In this document: positions 6,939-13,979 of the stretch, in pieces
Position numbering within the stretch: position 1 is the stretch's first letter
Layout of the letters: each line of letters starts with the position of its first letter
NCBI GenBank assembly: GCA_900557355.1
Contig: USSR01000083.1
Coordinates: 1-15,584 of the forward strand
Direction of reading: 5' to 3'
From: an uncultured Bacteroides sp.
GTDB lineage: Bacteria; Bacteroidota; Bacteroidia; Bacteroidales; Bacteroidaceae
DNA length: 15,584 nucleotides
Translations under genes and position numbers: made by a program
The notes under the pieces: generated by a model
What the model was told of the DNA's origin: nothing
The model's input: the letters and a program-made list of their open reading frames with translations, nothing else
Databases searched by the model: none

Positions 6939-6946
6939 CAAAGATA
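6939..6946 (-). promoter_or_regulatory. -7 box of the Cys-rich gene
   Basis: The minus strand reads TATCTTTG, an exact TAnnTTTG match ending 8 bases before the ATG at 6930. The mRNA leader would be only a few bases long. The box overlaps one arm of the dyad at 6945-6970. Confidence 0.55.
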
Positions 6947-6970
6947 GGCAGATAAAAGCATTTATGCCTA
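6945..6970. promoter_or_regulatory. Probable operator: dyad over the Cys-rich gene promoter, with copy 2 of the shared motif
   Basis: TAGGCA (6945-6950) and TGCCTA (6965-6970) are perfect inverted arms, extended inward by TAAA (6953-6956) and TTTA (6961-6964) with a two-base offset. The dyad spans from the -33 area into the -7 box, so a bound protein would control transcription start. Its minus strand at 6954-6972 contains the motif shared with the copA upstream region. Confidence 0.5.
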
Positions 6971-7012
6971 TTATTTTTTCATTTTTTATATGTTCTATTC
7001 GTTTATATGTCC

Positions 7013-7020
7013 TATATTTG
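7013..7020 (+). promoter_or_regulatory. -7 box of the DUF3298-like lipoprotein gene
   Basis: TATATTTG matches TAnnTTTG exactly. It lies 49 bases before the preferred ATG at 7070 and 22 before the alternative ATG at 7043. The -33 region is only T-rich. Confidence 0.55.
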
Positions 7021-7069
7021 TCGATAGCGAACTGAAACCGAAATGTTGAATTTAACGAAGAAAGTCCAA

Positions 7070-7921
7070 ATGAAAAAGCAATATGTCAGCCTACTTGTCA
7101 TTCTACTTGCGGCAAGTGGCTTTTTATTTTCTTGTGGTAACACCATGAACAAAAACGCAGGTGCGTTGGAGTTCGACAGTATACAGGTAAACGAGACTGC
7201 ACACCTGTTCGGAGATACTGCAAAGCCCGGATGTAACATTACCATCAACTTTGCCTATGCCAATAAATCATCCGACCAGAAACTGAAAGATAGCCTCAAC
7301 ACCTATTTCCTCTCTGCCTGCTTCGGCGACAAGTACATGACGATGACACCCGAAGAGGCTGTAAAAGCTTATAAAGAAACCCGTATCCAGGATTATCTGA
7401 AAGATCTGGAACCCATGTACGCCAAAGATGAAGCGGAAAAAGAAGATTCAGCATCCATAAGTGCCTGGTACTCCTATTATAAAGGTGTAGAAGGCCATGT
7501 GCAATATTACAAAAAGAATCTGCTGGTTTACCGCATCGATTACAACGAGTTTACCGGAGGCGCCCATGGCATTTATATGTCCACTTTCCTCAATATGGAC
7601 TTGCGTACTTTGAGTCCGATACGTCTGGACGATATTTTTGTAGGAGAATATCAGGAAGCACTCACTGACTTGCTATGGAACCAACTCATGGCAGATAACA
7701 AGGCCACTACACGCCAGGAAGTAGAAGAAATGGGATATACAAGCACTGGAGACCTGGAACCAACCGAGAACTTCTACCTGAGCGAAAAAGGAATCACTTT
7801 CTATTATAATATTTATGAAATCGCTCCCTATGTGATGGGACCGGTAGAAATCACTCTGCCTTATGAAATCATGTCGCATTTACTGAGCGATGAAAAAGGG
7901 GTGTTAATTATGAATTCTTAA
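7070..7921 (+). CDS. Lipoprotein with DUF3298/RsiV-like domain
   Basis: A predicted lipoprotein of 283 residues. The signal peptide MKKQYVSLLVILLAASGFLFSC ends in a lipobox with Cys22 as the lipidated residue. The C-terminal half matches the RsiV/DUF3298 fold: GGAHGIYMSTFLNMDL, LDDIF, then ITFYYNIYEIAPYVMGPVEITLPY, the recurring signature of that family. In Bacillus, RsiV binds lysozyme and controls sigma V; Bacteroides lipoproteins with this domain have no known sigma-factor partner and none is visible here, so lysozyme binding is only a possibility. An upstream in-frame ATG at 7043 would add nine residues before the signal peptide and is less likely. The gene is divergent from the metal locus and 83 bases upstream of rsmG. 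Confidence 0.85.
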   Translation: MKKQYVSLLVILLAASGFLFSCGNTMNKNAGALEFDSIQVNETAHLFGDTAKPGCNITINFAYANKSSDQKLKDSLNTYFLSACFGDKYMTMTPEEAVKAYKETRIQDYLKDLEPMYAKDEAEKEDSASISAWYSYYKGVEGHVQYYKKNLLVYRIDYNEFTGGAHGIYMSTFLNMDLRTLSPIRLDDIFVGEYQEALTDLLWNQLMADNKATTRQEVEEMGYTSTGDLEPTENFYLSEKGITFYYNIYEIAPYVMGPVEITLPYEIMSHLLSDEKGVLIMNS

Positions 7922-7955
7922 TTATCAAATATTAATTCTATGCAGATTCATAATT
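7906..7955. repeat. 10-bp inverted repeat across the lipoprotein gene's stop codon
   Basis: AATTATGAAT (7906-7915) pairs perfectly with ATTCATAATT (7946-7955) across 30 bases. The arms contain only two G-C pairs, so the stem would be weak. It could be a processing or weak termination signal, or chance in AT-rich DNA. Confidence 0.3.
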
Positions 7956-8004
7956 CCGGCTCGCAATTAATAATTAATAGTTTATATTTTATATTTAAAT
8001 AAAC

Positions 8005-8625
8005 ATGGAAATCATTCTAAAGTACTTCCCGGACCTCACAGAGACGCAGAAGCAGCAATTCGCGTCCCTCTATGACCTCTATACGGACTGGAATGCTAAA
8101 ATAAACGTCATATCACGCAAAGACATCGAGAATCTGTACGAACATCATGTACTCCATTCACTGGGTATAGCCAAGGTTACACGCTTCGTACCCGGTACCC
8201 ATATCATGGATCTGGGAACAGGAGGAGGCTTTCCCGGTATTCCTCTTGCCATCTTATTTCCCGAAGTGAAATTCCACCTTGTAGACAGTATTGGAAAGAA
8301 AGTGCGCGTAGCAACGGAGGTAGCCAACAGTATCGGACTAAAAAATGTCACTTTCCGCCATGCCCGGGCTGAGGAGGAAAAGCAGTTATTCGATTTCGTT
8401 GTAAGTCGTGCTGTAATGCCGCTTGCCGATCTACTGAAAATCATTCGTAAGAATATCACTCCCAAACAACAGAATGCTTTGCCCAACGGACTGATCTGTC
8501 TGAAAGGCGGCGAGCTGGCCAATGAGACTATGCCTTTCAAGAACAAGACTGTGATGTACGATCTGAAAGATTATTTCGAGGAGGAATTCTTTGAAACGAA
8601 AAAAGTGGTTTATGTAGCGCCTTAA
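8005..8625 (+). CDS. rsmG: 16S rRNA (guanine527-N7)-methyltransferase RsmG
   Basis: A 206-residue SAM-dependent enzyme that methylates N7 of G527 in 16S rRNA; loss gives low-level streptomycin resistance in other bacteria. Motif I is clear: HIMDLGTGGGFPGIPLAIL at about 66-84, followed by the acidic HLVDSIGKKVRV loop that contacts SAM. Upstream, NVISRKDIENLYEHHVLHSL is a conserved RsmG segment, and later VVSRAVMPL and GLICLKGG complete the family pattern. Length is normal. It follows an AT-rich 83-base gap with only a one-mismatch -7 candidate (TATATTTA at 7990-7997), so its own promoter is uncertain. A metallo-hydrolase gene follows after 31 bases and then gcvP after 22, which suggests one transcript. 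Confidence 0.97.
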   Translation: MEIILKYFPDLTETQKQQFASLYDLYTDWNAKINVISRKDIENLYEHHVLHSLGIAKVTRFVPGTHIMDLGTGGGFPGIPLAILFPEVKFHLVDSIGKKVRVATEVANSIGLKNVTFRHARAEEEKQLFDFVVSRAVMPLADLLKIIRKNITPKQQNALPNGLICLKGGELANETMPFKNKTVMYDLKDYFEEEFFETKKVVYVAP

Positions 8626-8656
8626 TCACAGAAATAATGACTAACATATACCTATC

Positions 8657-9295
8657 ATGAAAATAAAAAGGTTTGAATTTAATATGTTCCCCGTGAACTG
8701 TTACGTTCTGTGGGACGACACCCTTGAAGCTACCGTGATAGACCCCGGTTGCTATTATGAGGAGGAAAAACAAGCGTTGAAGAACTTCATTATCAAGAAC
8801 GGTTTGAACGTAAAACATCTCCTCAACACACACCTGCATCTGGATCATATCTTTGGAAATGCTTTCATGGTTAAAGAATTCGGTCTGCAAGTAGAAGCTA
8901 ATAAGGCCGATGAATTCTGGATTGATGAAGCTCCGAAACAAAGCCGTATGTTTGGCTTTCACTGGAACGAACTGCCTGCACCAATAGGGCACTATTTACA
9001 TGATGGAGACATCATCAGTTTTGGAAATACAACACTGGAGGCTATTCACGTACCGGGACACTCACCGGGAAGCCTTGTTTATTACTGCGCTGCAGATCAC
9101 TGCATGTTCTCCGGAGATGTACTCTTCCAAGGTAGCATCGGTCGTGCCGACCTCACCGGCGGCAACTTCGACGAACTGAAAGAACATATTTGCAGCCGCC
9201 TGTTCGTATTGCCCAATGAGACAATAGTCTATCCCGGACATGGTGCTCCGACTACTATCGGCATTGAAAAGGCAGAAAATCCATTCTTCAGATAA
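8657..9295 (+). CDS. Metallo-beta-lactamase-fold hydrolase, glyoxalase-II-like
   Basis: A 212-residue cytoplasmic metallo-hydrolase. The two-metal site is complete: THLHLDH (His59, His61, Asp63, His64), GHSPGS with His135, Asp154 in FSGDVLF, and GHG with His195. FQGSIGRADLTGGNFDEL is typical of the short YcbL-type glyoxalase II relatives, which lack the C-terminal glutathione-binding domain of true GloB. It may thus act on a small thioester or ester other than S-lactoylglutathione; Bacteroides does not make glutathione in general, so the natural substrate is open. It sits between rsmG and gcvP in a tightly spaced set on one strand, with no visible reason for the link. Confidence 0.92.
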   Translation: MKIKRFEFNMFPVNCYVLWDDTLEATVIDPGCYYEEEKQALKNFIIKNGLNVKHLLNTHLHLDHIFGNAFMVKEFGLQVEANKADEFWIDEAPKQSRMFGFHWNELPAPIGHYLHDGDIISFGNTTLEAIHVPGHSPGSLVYYCAADHCMFSGDVLFQGSIGRADLTGGNFDELKEHICSRLFVLPNETIVYPGHGAPTTIGIEKAENPFFR

Positions 9296-9317
9296 ACTTA
9301 AAAAAACAGATACTACC

Positions 9318-12173
9318 ATGAAAAGCGACCTATTAGCTTGCCGCCACATCGGCATTAGCGAGAAAGATGAAGAGAAAATGCTCCGGAAAATTGGAGTCGG
9401 CAGTTTGGATGAGTTGATAGATAAAACCATTCCTGCCAACATTCGGCTGAAAGAGCCATTAGCACTCCCCGAACCCATGACAGAATATGAGTTCGGCCAA
9501 CACATCACCCGATTAGCGTGCAAAAACAAACTTTACACTACGTATATCGGCCTCGGCTGGTATAATACCATCACCCCCGCCCCCGCCGTTATCCAACGGA
9601 ATGTATTTGAGAATCCCGTATGGTATACCTCCTATACTCCCTACCAGACAGAAGTTTCACAGGGACGCCTCGAAGCGTTGATGAACTTCCAGACAGCAGT
9701 CTGCGACCTAACAGGTATGCCTCTTGCCAACTGTTCCCTGCTGGATGAAGCAACAGCTGCGGCCGAAGCCGTCAGTATGATGTATGCCCTGCGTCCGCGC
9801 GATATGCAGAAATCCGGTGCAAACGTTGTGTTTGTGGACGAAAAGATTTTTCCACAAATATTGGCAGTAATGACCACACGCGCCATCCCGCAAGGTATCC
9901 AGATACGCACAGGTAAATATTCCGAGATGGAAATGACGCCGGACATTTTTGCCTGCATACTGCAATATCCCAATGCAAGTGGAAATGTGGAAGATTACCG
10001 CACCTTTGTAGAGAAAGCTCACGCTGCCAACTGCAAAGTGGCTGTAGCCGCCGATATTTTGAGTCTTGCCCTACTCACACCTCCGGGAGAATGGGGAGCT
10101 GACATTGTATTCGGTACTACGCAGCGTCTCGGCACACCAATGTTCTACGGTGGACCGTCTGCCGGTTATTTTGCTACACGTGACGAGTACAAGCGTAACA
10201 TTCCGGGACGTATCATTGGCTGGTCAAAAGACAAATACGGAAAGTTGTGTTATCGTATGGCCTTGCAAACCCGTGAGCAACATATCAAACGTGAAAAAGC
10301 CACTTCAAATATCTGTACCGCACAAGCGTTGCTGGCAACGATGGCAGGTTTCTATGCCGTATATCATGGACCGGAAGGCATTCGCACTATCGCCGAACGC
10401 ATTCACAGCATTGCGGCATATCTCGAAAAGAACATCAACAAGCTGGGATACAAACAAGTGAACGAGCAATACTTCGACACCCTACGTTTTGCATTGCCCG
10501 ATACTGTATCTGCACAACAGATACGTACCATTGCCTTGAGTAAAGAAGTTAACTTGCGCTATTTCCACAATGGAGATGTAGGTATGAGTATCGATGAAAC
10601 AACAGATGTATCTGCTGCCAACATCCTGCTCTCCATTTTTGCCATTGCCGCCGGTAAGGATTGGACAAAAGCAGAAGATATTCCCGTAAACAGTACTATC
10701 AGCAAGGCTCTGAAACGTCAGAGTTCTTATCTGACCCATGAAGTGTTCAATAAATATCACACAGAAACGGAAATGATGCGTTATATCAAACGCCTCGATC
10801 GCAAGGATATTTCCCTTGCCCACTCCATGATTTCCCTGGGTTCCTGCACCATGAAGCTGAACGCTGCGGCGGAAATGCTGCCCCTCAGTCGTCCGGAATT
10901 CATGTGCATGCATCCGCTTGTTCCCGAGGACCAGGCAGAGGGCTACCGTGAATTGATAAACAATCTCAGTGAAGAATTGAAAGTCATCACAGGCTTTGCA
11001 GGCGTCAGTCTGCAACCGAATTCCGGTGCGGCAGGTGAATATACAGGGCTTCGCGTTATCCGCGCTTATCTGGAAAACATCGGTCAGGGGCACCGCAATA
11101 AAATATTGATTCCCGCTTCAGCCCATGGCACCAATCCGGCATCTGCCATCCAAGCCGGTTTTACTACTGTGACTTGTGCTTGCGACGCACAGGGTAATGT
11201 GGACATGGATGATCTTCGTGCCAAGGCGGAAGAAAACAAAGACGACCTTGCCGCACTGATGATTACCTATCCTTCTACTCACGGTATTTTTGAAACAGAA
11301 ATCGTAGAAATCTGCCGCATCATCCATGAATGCGGAGCACAGGTATATATGGACGGCGCCAACATGAATGCGCAAGTAGGTCTGACAAATCCCGGCTTTA
11401 TTGGCGCCGACGTTTGCCACCTGAACCTGCACAAGACATTTGCTTCGCCTCATGGTGGCGGTGGTCCGGGCGTAGGTCCTATCTGCGTTGCAGAACATCT
11501 CGTCCCATTCTTGCCAGGACATCCGCTGTTCGGCAATCCTGCCAATACTGTATCTGCCGCCCCATTCGGTAGCGCCGGTATTTTGCCTATCACTTACGGA
11601 TATATCCGTATGATGGGTACGGAAGGATTGACACGTGCTACCAAAATCGCTATTCTCAGCGCTAATTATCTGGCAGCCTGTCTGAAAGATACGTATGGTA
11701 TCGTATATCGTGGCGCTACGGGTTTCGTAGGCCATGAGATGATATTGGAATGCCGTAAGGTTCACGAAGAAACAGGTATCAGCGAGAATGACATTGCCAA
11801 ACGATTGATGGATTATGGGTATCATGCTCCTACCCTCTCCTTCCCTGTTCACGGTACACTGATGATAGAGCCTACGGAAAGCGAAAGCCTCAGCGAGCTG
11901 GATAATTTCATTAATGTAATGTTAAACATCTGGGAAGAAATTCAGGAAGTGAAAGAAGGCAAAGCAGATAAGGAAGACAATGTTCTGATAAACGCTCCGC
12001 ACCCCGAATATGAAGTGGTTGCCAACAACTGGGAACACAGCTATACTCGGGAAAAGGCGGTTTATCCGATAGAAAGTGTACGCGAAAACAAATTCTGGAT
12101 AAACGTAGCGCGTGTGGATAACACGCTGGGCGACCGTAAGCTGTTGCCGACGTGCTACGGATGCTTTGAATAA
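9318..12173 (+). CDS. gcvP: Glycine dehydrogenase (decarboxylating), glycine cleavage P protein
   Basis: A 951-residue PLP enzyme that decarboxylates glycine and passes the aminomethyl group to the lipoyl arm of GcvH. It is the fused, homodimeric type: the N-terminal half (P1-like, from CRHIGISEKDEEKML) and the C-terminal half (P2-like, from LAHSMISLGSCTMKLN) are in one chain. The PLP lysine is Lys706 in HLNLHKTFASPHGGGGPGVG; the glycine-rich run after it is diagnostic. Further conserved stretches are TSYTPYQTEVSQGRLEAL and SAHGTNPASA. The open frame extends back to an ATG at 9240, inside the hydrolase gene, but the family N-terminus starts at 9318, 22 bases after the hydrolase stop. No glycine riboswitch fits in that gap. 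gcvH and gcvT are not in the window. Confidence 0.98.
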   Translation: MKSDLLACRHIGISEKDEEKMLRKIGVGSLDELIDKTIPANIRLKEPLALPEPMTEYEFGQHITRLACKNKLYTTYIGLGWYNTITPAPAVIQRNVFENPVWYTSYTPYQTEVSQGRLEALMNFQTAVCDLTGMPLANCSLLDEATAAAEAVSMMYALRPRDMQKSGANVVFVDEKIFPQILAVMTTRAIPQGIQIRTGKYSEMEMTPDIFACILQYPNASGNVEDYRTFVEKAHAANCKVAVAADILSLALLTPPGEWGADIVFGTTQRLGTPMFYGGPSAGYFATRDEYKRNIPGRIIGWSKDKYGKLCYRMALQTREQHIKREKATSNICTAQALLATMAGFYAVYHGPEGIRTIAERIHSIAAYLEKNINKLGYKQVNEQYFDTLRFALPDTVSAQQIRTIALSKEVNLRYFHNGDVGMSIDETTDVSAANILLSIFAIAAGKDWTKAEDIPVNSTISKALKRQSSYLTHEVFNKYHTETEMMRYIKRLDRKDISLAHSMISLGSCTMKLNAAAEMLPLSRPEFMCMHPLVPEDQAEGYRELINNLSEELKVITGFAGVSLQPNSGAAGEYTGLRVIRAYLENIGQGHRNKILIPASAHGTNPASAIQAGFTTVTCACDAQGNVDMDDLRAKAEENKDDLAALMITYPSTHGIFETEIVEICRIIHECGAQVYMDGANMNAQVGLTNPGFIGADVCHLNLHKTFASPHGGGGPGVGPICVAEHLVPFLPGHPLFGNPANTVSAAPFGSAGILPITYGYIRMMGTEGLTRATKIAILSANYLAACLKDTYGIVYRGATGFVGHEMILECRKVHEETGISENDIAKRLMDYGYHAPTLSFPVHGTLMIEPTESESLSELDNFINVMLNIWEEIQEVKEGKADKEDNVLINAPHPEYEVVANNWEHSYTREKAVYPIESVRENKFWINVARVDNTLGDRKLLPTCYGCFE

Positions 12174-12185
12174 ACTCTCTTGGTG

Positions 12186-12215
12186 TATGCGGACGAATAA
12201 ATATTCGTCCGCATA
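12186..12215. terminator. Perfect 14-bp inverted repeat after gcvP, probable terminator
   Basis: TATGCGGACGAATA, two bases AA, then TATTCGTCCGCATA: perfect arms 12 bases after the gcvP stop. The core GCGGACG/CGTCCGC gives a strong stem. The plus strand continues ATATATAAT rather than with a T run, which is common for Bacteroidales terminators. As a stem it would work in either direction. Confidence 0.7.
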
Positions 12216-12218
12216 TAT

Positions 12219-12488
12219 ATAATGATGTTGCTCCTAACGATTCATTGCTGAAATACGAACTACTTGCCATTCGTGCCCACCTTCATCAAATAAATGACAG
12301 TCTGCAAAAAGTGGGAAACGGCATCATCATGGCTTATGGCCGACAGTCGAACCTATATCTTGCTCTCAATATGTACGACCGGGCATTGGAACTGGAACCG
12401 TCTGGCTTGCCGTTACTCCATTCAGAAGGACAGTTTCGAAAAGCACACCTTACAATAGGGAGATGGCGAAAATATAAAATAGAAAATC
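12219..12488 (+). other. Unassigned interval with an open frame of no recognised family
   Basis: A stretch of 375 bases between gcvP and the next gene has only the terminator, this interval and a promoter. One plus-strand frame stays open throughout, reading for example NDSLLKYELLAIRAHLHQIN and MAYGRQSNLYLALNMYDRAL, which look protein-like. It has no good start (a TTG at 12245; the first in-frame ATG is at 12329) and no stop of its own before it runs into the following gene in another frame. Around 12478 the protein-like character is lost, and a frame change there would hit TAA. A decayed gene, a misread short gene or a non-coding RNA are possible. I see no mobile-element or known-domain signal in it. 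Confidence 0.3.
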
Positions 12489-12519
12489 TTTGCTTTCTGC
12501 CCCAAAAGGCATACCTTTG
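12489..12519 (+). promoter_or_regulatory. Promoter of the hemolysin III gene
   Basis: TTTG at 12489-12492 (-33), 19 bases, then TACCTTTG at 12512-12519 (-7): both boxes match the Bacteroidales consensus exactly, with standard spacing. Transcription would start near 12524-12527, which rules out a GTG start at 12525 and supports the ATG at 12549. Confidence 0.8.
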
Positions 12520-12548
12520 CGGAAGTGTCACGAGTACTAACCGAAGAA

Positions 12549-13208
12549 ATGAGCATCACCCGGAAAAAGAAACAAAACGGACTTTTCTACACAAAAGCCG
12601 AAGAGAGAATAAATACCCTCTCGCACGCCGCAGGCATCCTGATGGGAGTTGTTGTCGGCACGATATTTCTCGTAAAAAGCTATCAGAGTGGAAACTTCTG
12701 GGCTGTATTCGGCATCTGGCTCTACCTCTTCGGCATGCTCGGCTCTTACGTTGCCTCTACTCTCTACCATGCGCTGAAATACCATAATCCCTGGAAAAAG
12801 CGGTTGCGGAATTGGGACCATGCGGCTATCTACTGGCATATTGCGGGCAGTTATTCACCCGTCACACTCATTGCACTGCGGAGCGAAGGCGCTTGGGGAT
12901 GGGGACTATTCGGTTTTGTCTGGTTGTGCGCTATCATCGGCACTATCGCGAGTTTCCGCAAAATGGAGGAACATAGCAATGTGGAAACAATCTGTTTCAT
13001 CGTTATGGGGCTGTCCGTACTGGTTGCCTTCAAACCTCTATATGCCGTTGCCGCAGGAACGTGCTACTGGATGATCGGTGAGGGCATTTGCTACATCACC
13101 GGAGCGGTGTTCTACTCTTTCCGGCAACGTTATATGCATTCTATATTTCATTTCTTCGTATTGGGAGGATCAATATGCCACATGATGGCGGTGTGGTTGA
13201 TTTTATAA
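12549..13208 (+). CDS. Hemolysin III / PAQR-family membrane protein
   Basis: A 219-residue inner-membrane protein with seven hydrophobic segments. It shows the metal-site pattern of the hemolysin III/AdipoR (PAQR) superfamily: S70-xxx-H74 in VASTLYH, Asp90 in NWDHAAIYWHIAGSYSP, and the final HSIFH pair (His197, His201), where in AdipoR these residues hold zinc. Bacterial members (YqfA/TrhA) are linked to membrane-lipid balance rather than to true haemolysis, so the old name is misleading. The ATG at 12549 is chosen because it gives the usual KAEERINTLSHAAG start and lies about 25 bases after the predicted transcription start. The GNAT gene follows after 15 bases, likely in the same transcript. 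Confidence 0.92.
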   Translation: MSITRKKKQNGLFYTKAEERINTLSHAAGILMGVVVGTIFLVKSYQSGNFWAVFGIWLYLFGMLGSYVASTLYHALKYHNPWKKRLRNWDHAAIYWHIAGSYSPVTLIALRSEGAWGWGLFGFVWLCAIIGTIASFRKMEEHSNVETICFIVMGLSVLVAFKPLYAVAAGTCYWMIGEGICYITGAVFYSFRQRYMHSIFHFFVLGGSICHMMAVWLIL

Positions 13209-13223
13209 AAACGGACAGTCAAA

Positions 13224-13838
13224 ATGAACAAGCTAACAGACATAATCAAACGTTACGGCATAATAGGATGCCTGTACAAAACAATCTTTAAAGTCGTGAG
13301 AATGCTGGGTATTACTTACATTAAGTACTTAGCATACTTCAAAGAGCTTCCCGAAACCATAGATACCGACACATTAGTACAGTATCACAAAATGACAATG
13401 GATGACTTCAGAAAGCAAATGAAATTCGATGGGAAGTGGTTTAATAATCGCAAGTTGAAACAAATTGAAAGGTTTATTGACCAACCGGGATATTCATACT
13501 ACGGAATCTACGATGGCGATAACCTGATATGTTATGGCGCAATCTCAACAAATCACGACAACTTCATAAACAGAAAGATGGATCCGAATACAGCTTATCT
13601 GTTTGACGACTATACCAACCCCTATCATAGGGGAGAAGGATTACATCGGAAAATAATCGCCATAAGAGAGTATGAAGCACGGAAACAAGGTAAATCCGTC
13701 ACTTTTGCCTATGTACAATCCTCAAACCGCGCCTCGGCGAAAGGCTTCAAACGTTGCGGATATGTAGCCAGAATAAAACTTATATATAAACAAATTGGGA
13801 AAAACAGACCTTTTAAAAGGAAATTCATTGAATTGTAA
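13224..13838 (+). CDS. GNAT-family N-acetyltransferase
   Basis: A 204-residue cytoplasmic protein. The C-terminal half has the acetyl-CoA fold of GNAT enzymes: YLFDDYTNPYHRGEGLHRKI at about 125-144 corresponds to motif A (the pyrophosphate loop HRGEGLHRK), and FAYVQSSNRASAKGFKRCGYV supplies the later strand and the SNRAS helix typical of the family. The N-terminal 80 residues are basic and not recognised. The substrate cannot be told; relatives act on amines of small molecules, sugars or peptides. It follows the hemolysin III gene by 15 bases. By eye its codons are richer in A and T than those of the neighbours, for instance many AAA and ATA codons, which may point to transfer from elsewhere. 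Confidence 0.82.
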   Translation: MNKLTDIIKRYGIIGCLYKTIFKVVRMLGITYIKYLAYFKELPETIDTDTLVQYHKMTMDDFRKQMKFDGKWFNNRKLKQIERFIDQPGYSYYGIYDGDNLICYGAISTNHDNFINRKMDPNTAYLFDDYTNPYHRGEGLHRKIIAIREYEARKQGKSVTFAYVQSSNRASAKGFKRCGYVARIKLIYKQIGKNRPFKRKFIEL

Positions 13839-13848
13839 AAGTTACAAT

Positions 13849-13883
13849 AGTCGGCATACCACTACGACAAGACTTCGCTGACT
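13849..13883 (+). terminator. Weak hairpin after the GNAT gene, possible terminator
   Basis: AGTCGGC (13849-13855) can pair with GCTGACT (13877-13883) with one G-U pair and a 21-base loop, 10 bases after the stop. AT-rich DNA follows from 13884. The long loop makes it doubtful. Confidence 0.25.
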
Positions 13884-13913
13884 GCTAAAATATATTAATT
13901 AATCTCTCCCTTC

Positions 13914-13945
13914 CTTGTTTTTCTCCTCAGCTTCCCCTACGTTTG
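13914..13945 (+). promoter_or_regulatory. Promoter of the ABC transporter operon
   Basis: The -7 box TACGTTTG (13938-13945) is an exact TAnnTTTG match, with CTTG at 13914-13917 and a 20-base spacer as -33. The start point would fall about 13949-13952, within the dyad that follows. Confidence 0.65.
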
Positions 13946-13946
13946 C

Positions 13947-13970
13947 AGTGTTGTACATCAGTGCAACACT
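13947..13970. promoter_or_regulatory. Likely operator dyad at the ABC operon start point
   Basis: AGTGTTG (13947-13953) and CAACACT (13964-13970) are perfect 7-base arms 10 bases apart, directly after the -7 box. GTGT...ACAC dyads at such places are typical of GntR/YtrA-type repressors, which often control small ABC exporters. No GntR gene is in the window, so the regulator identity is a guess. Confidence 0.5.
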
Positions 13971-13979
13971 TAAAAAACT

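Noticed and set aside
7043..7069. ATG at 7043 as the lipoprotein start
   Set aside because: It places nine extra polar residues before a standard lipoprotein signal peptide that begins neatly at 7070. It cannot be fully excluded.
9240..9317. In-frame ATG at 9240 as the gcvP start
   Set aside because: It lies inside the hydrolase gene and adds 26 residues not seen in the family. The ATG at 9318 gives the normal N-terminus and a 22-base gap.
9296..9317. Glycine riboswitch upstream of gcvP
   Set aside because: The gap is only 22 bases, far too short for the aptamer, and no such fold is seen before rsmG.
12219..12488. TPR-like repeat from MYDRALELEP
   Set aside because: One short resemblance only; no second repeat and no consensus pattern at 34-residue spacing.
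12525..12548. GTG at 12525 as the hemolysin III start
   Set aside because: It coincides with the predicted transcription start from the perfect promoter at 12489-12519. The ATG at 12549 fits both promoter and family.
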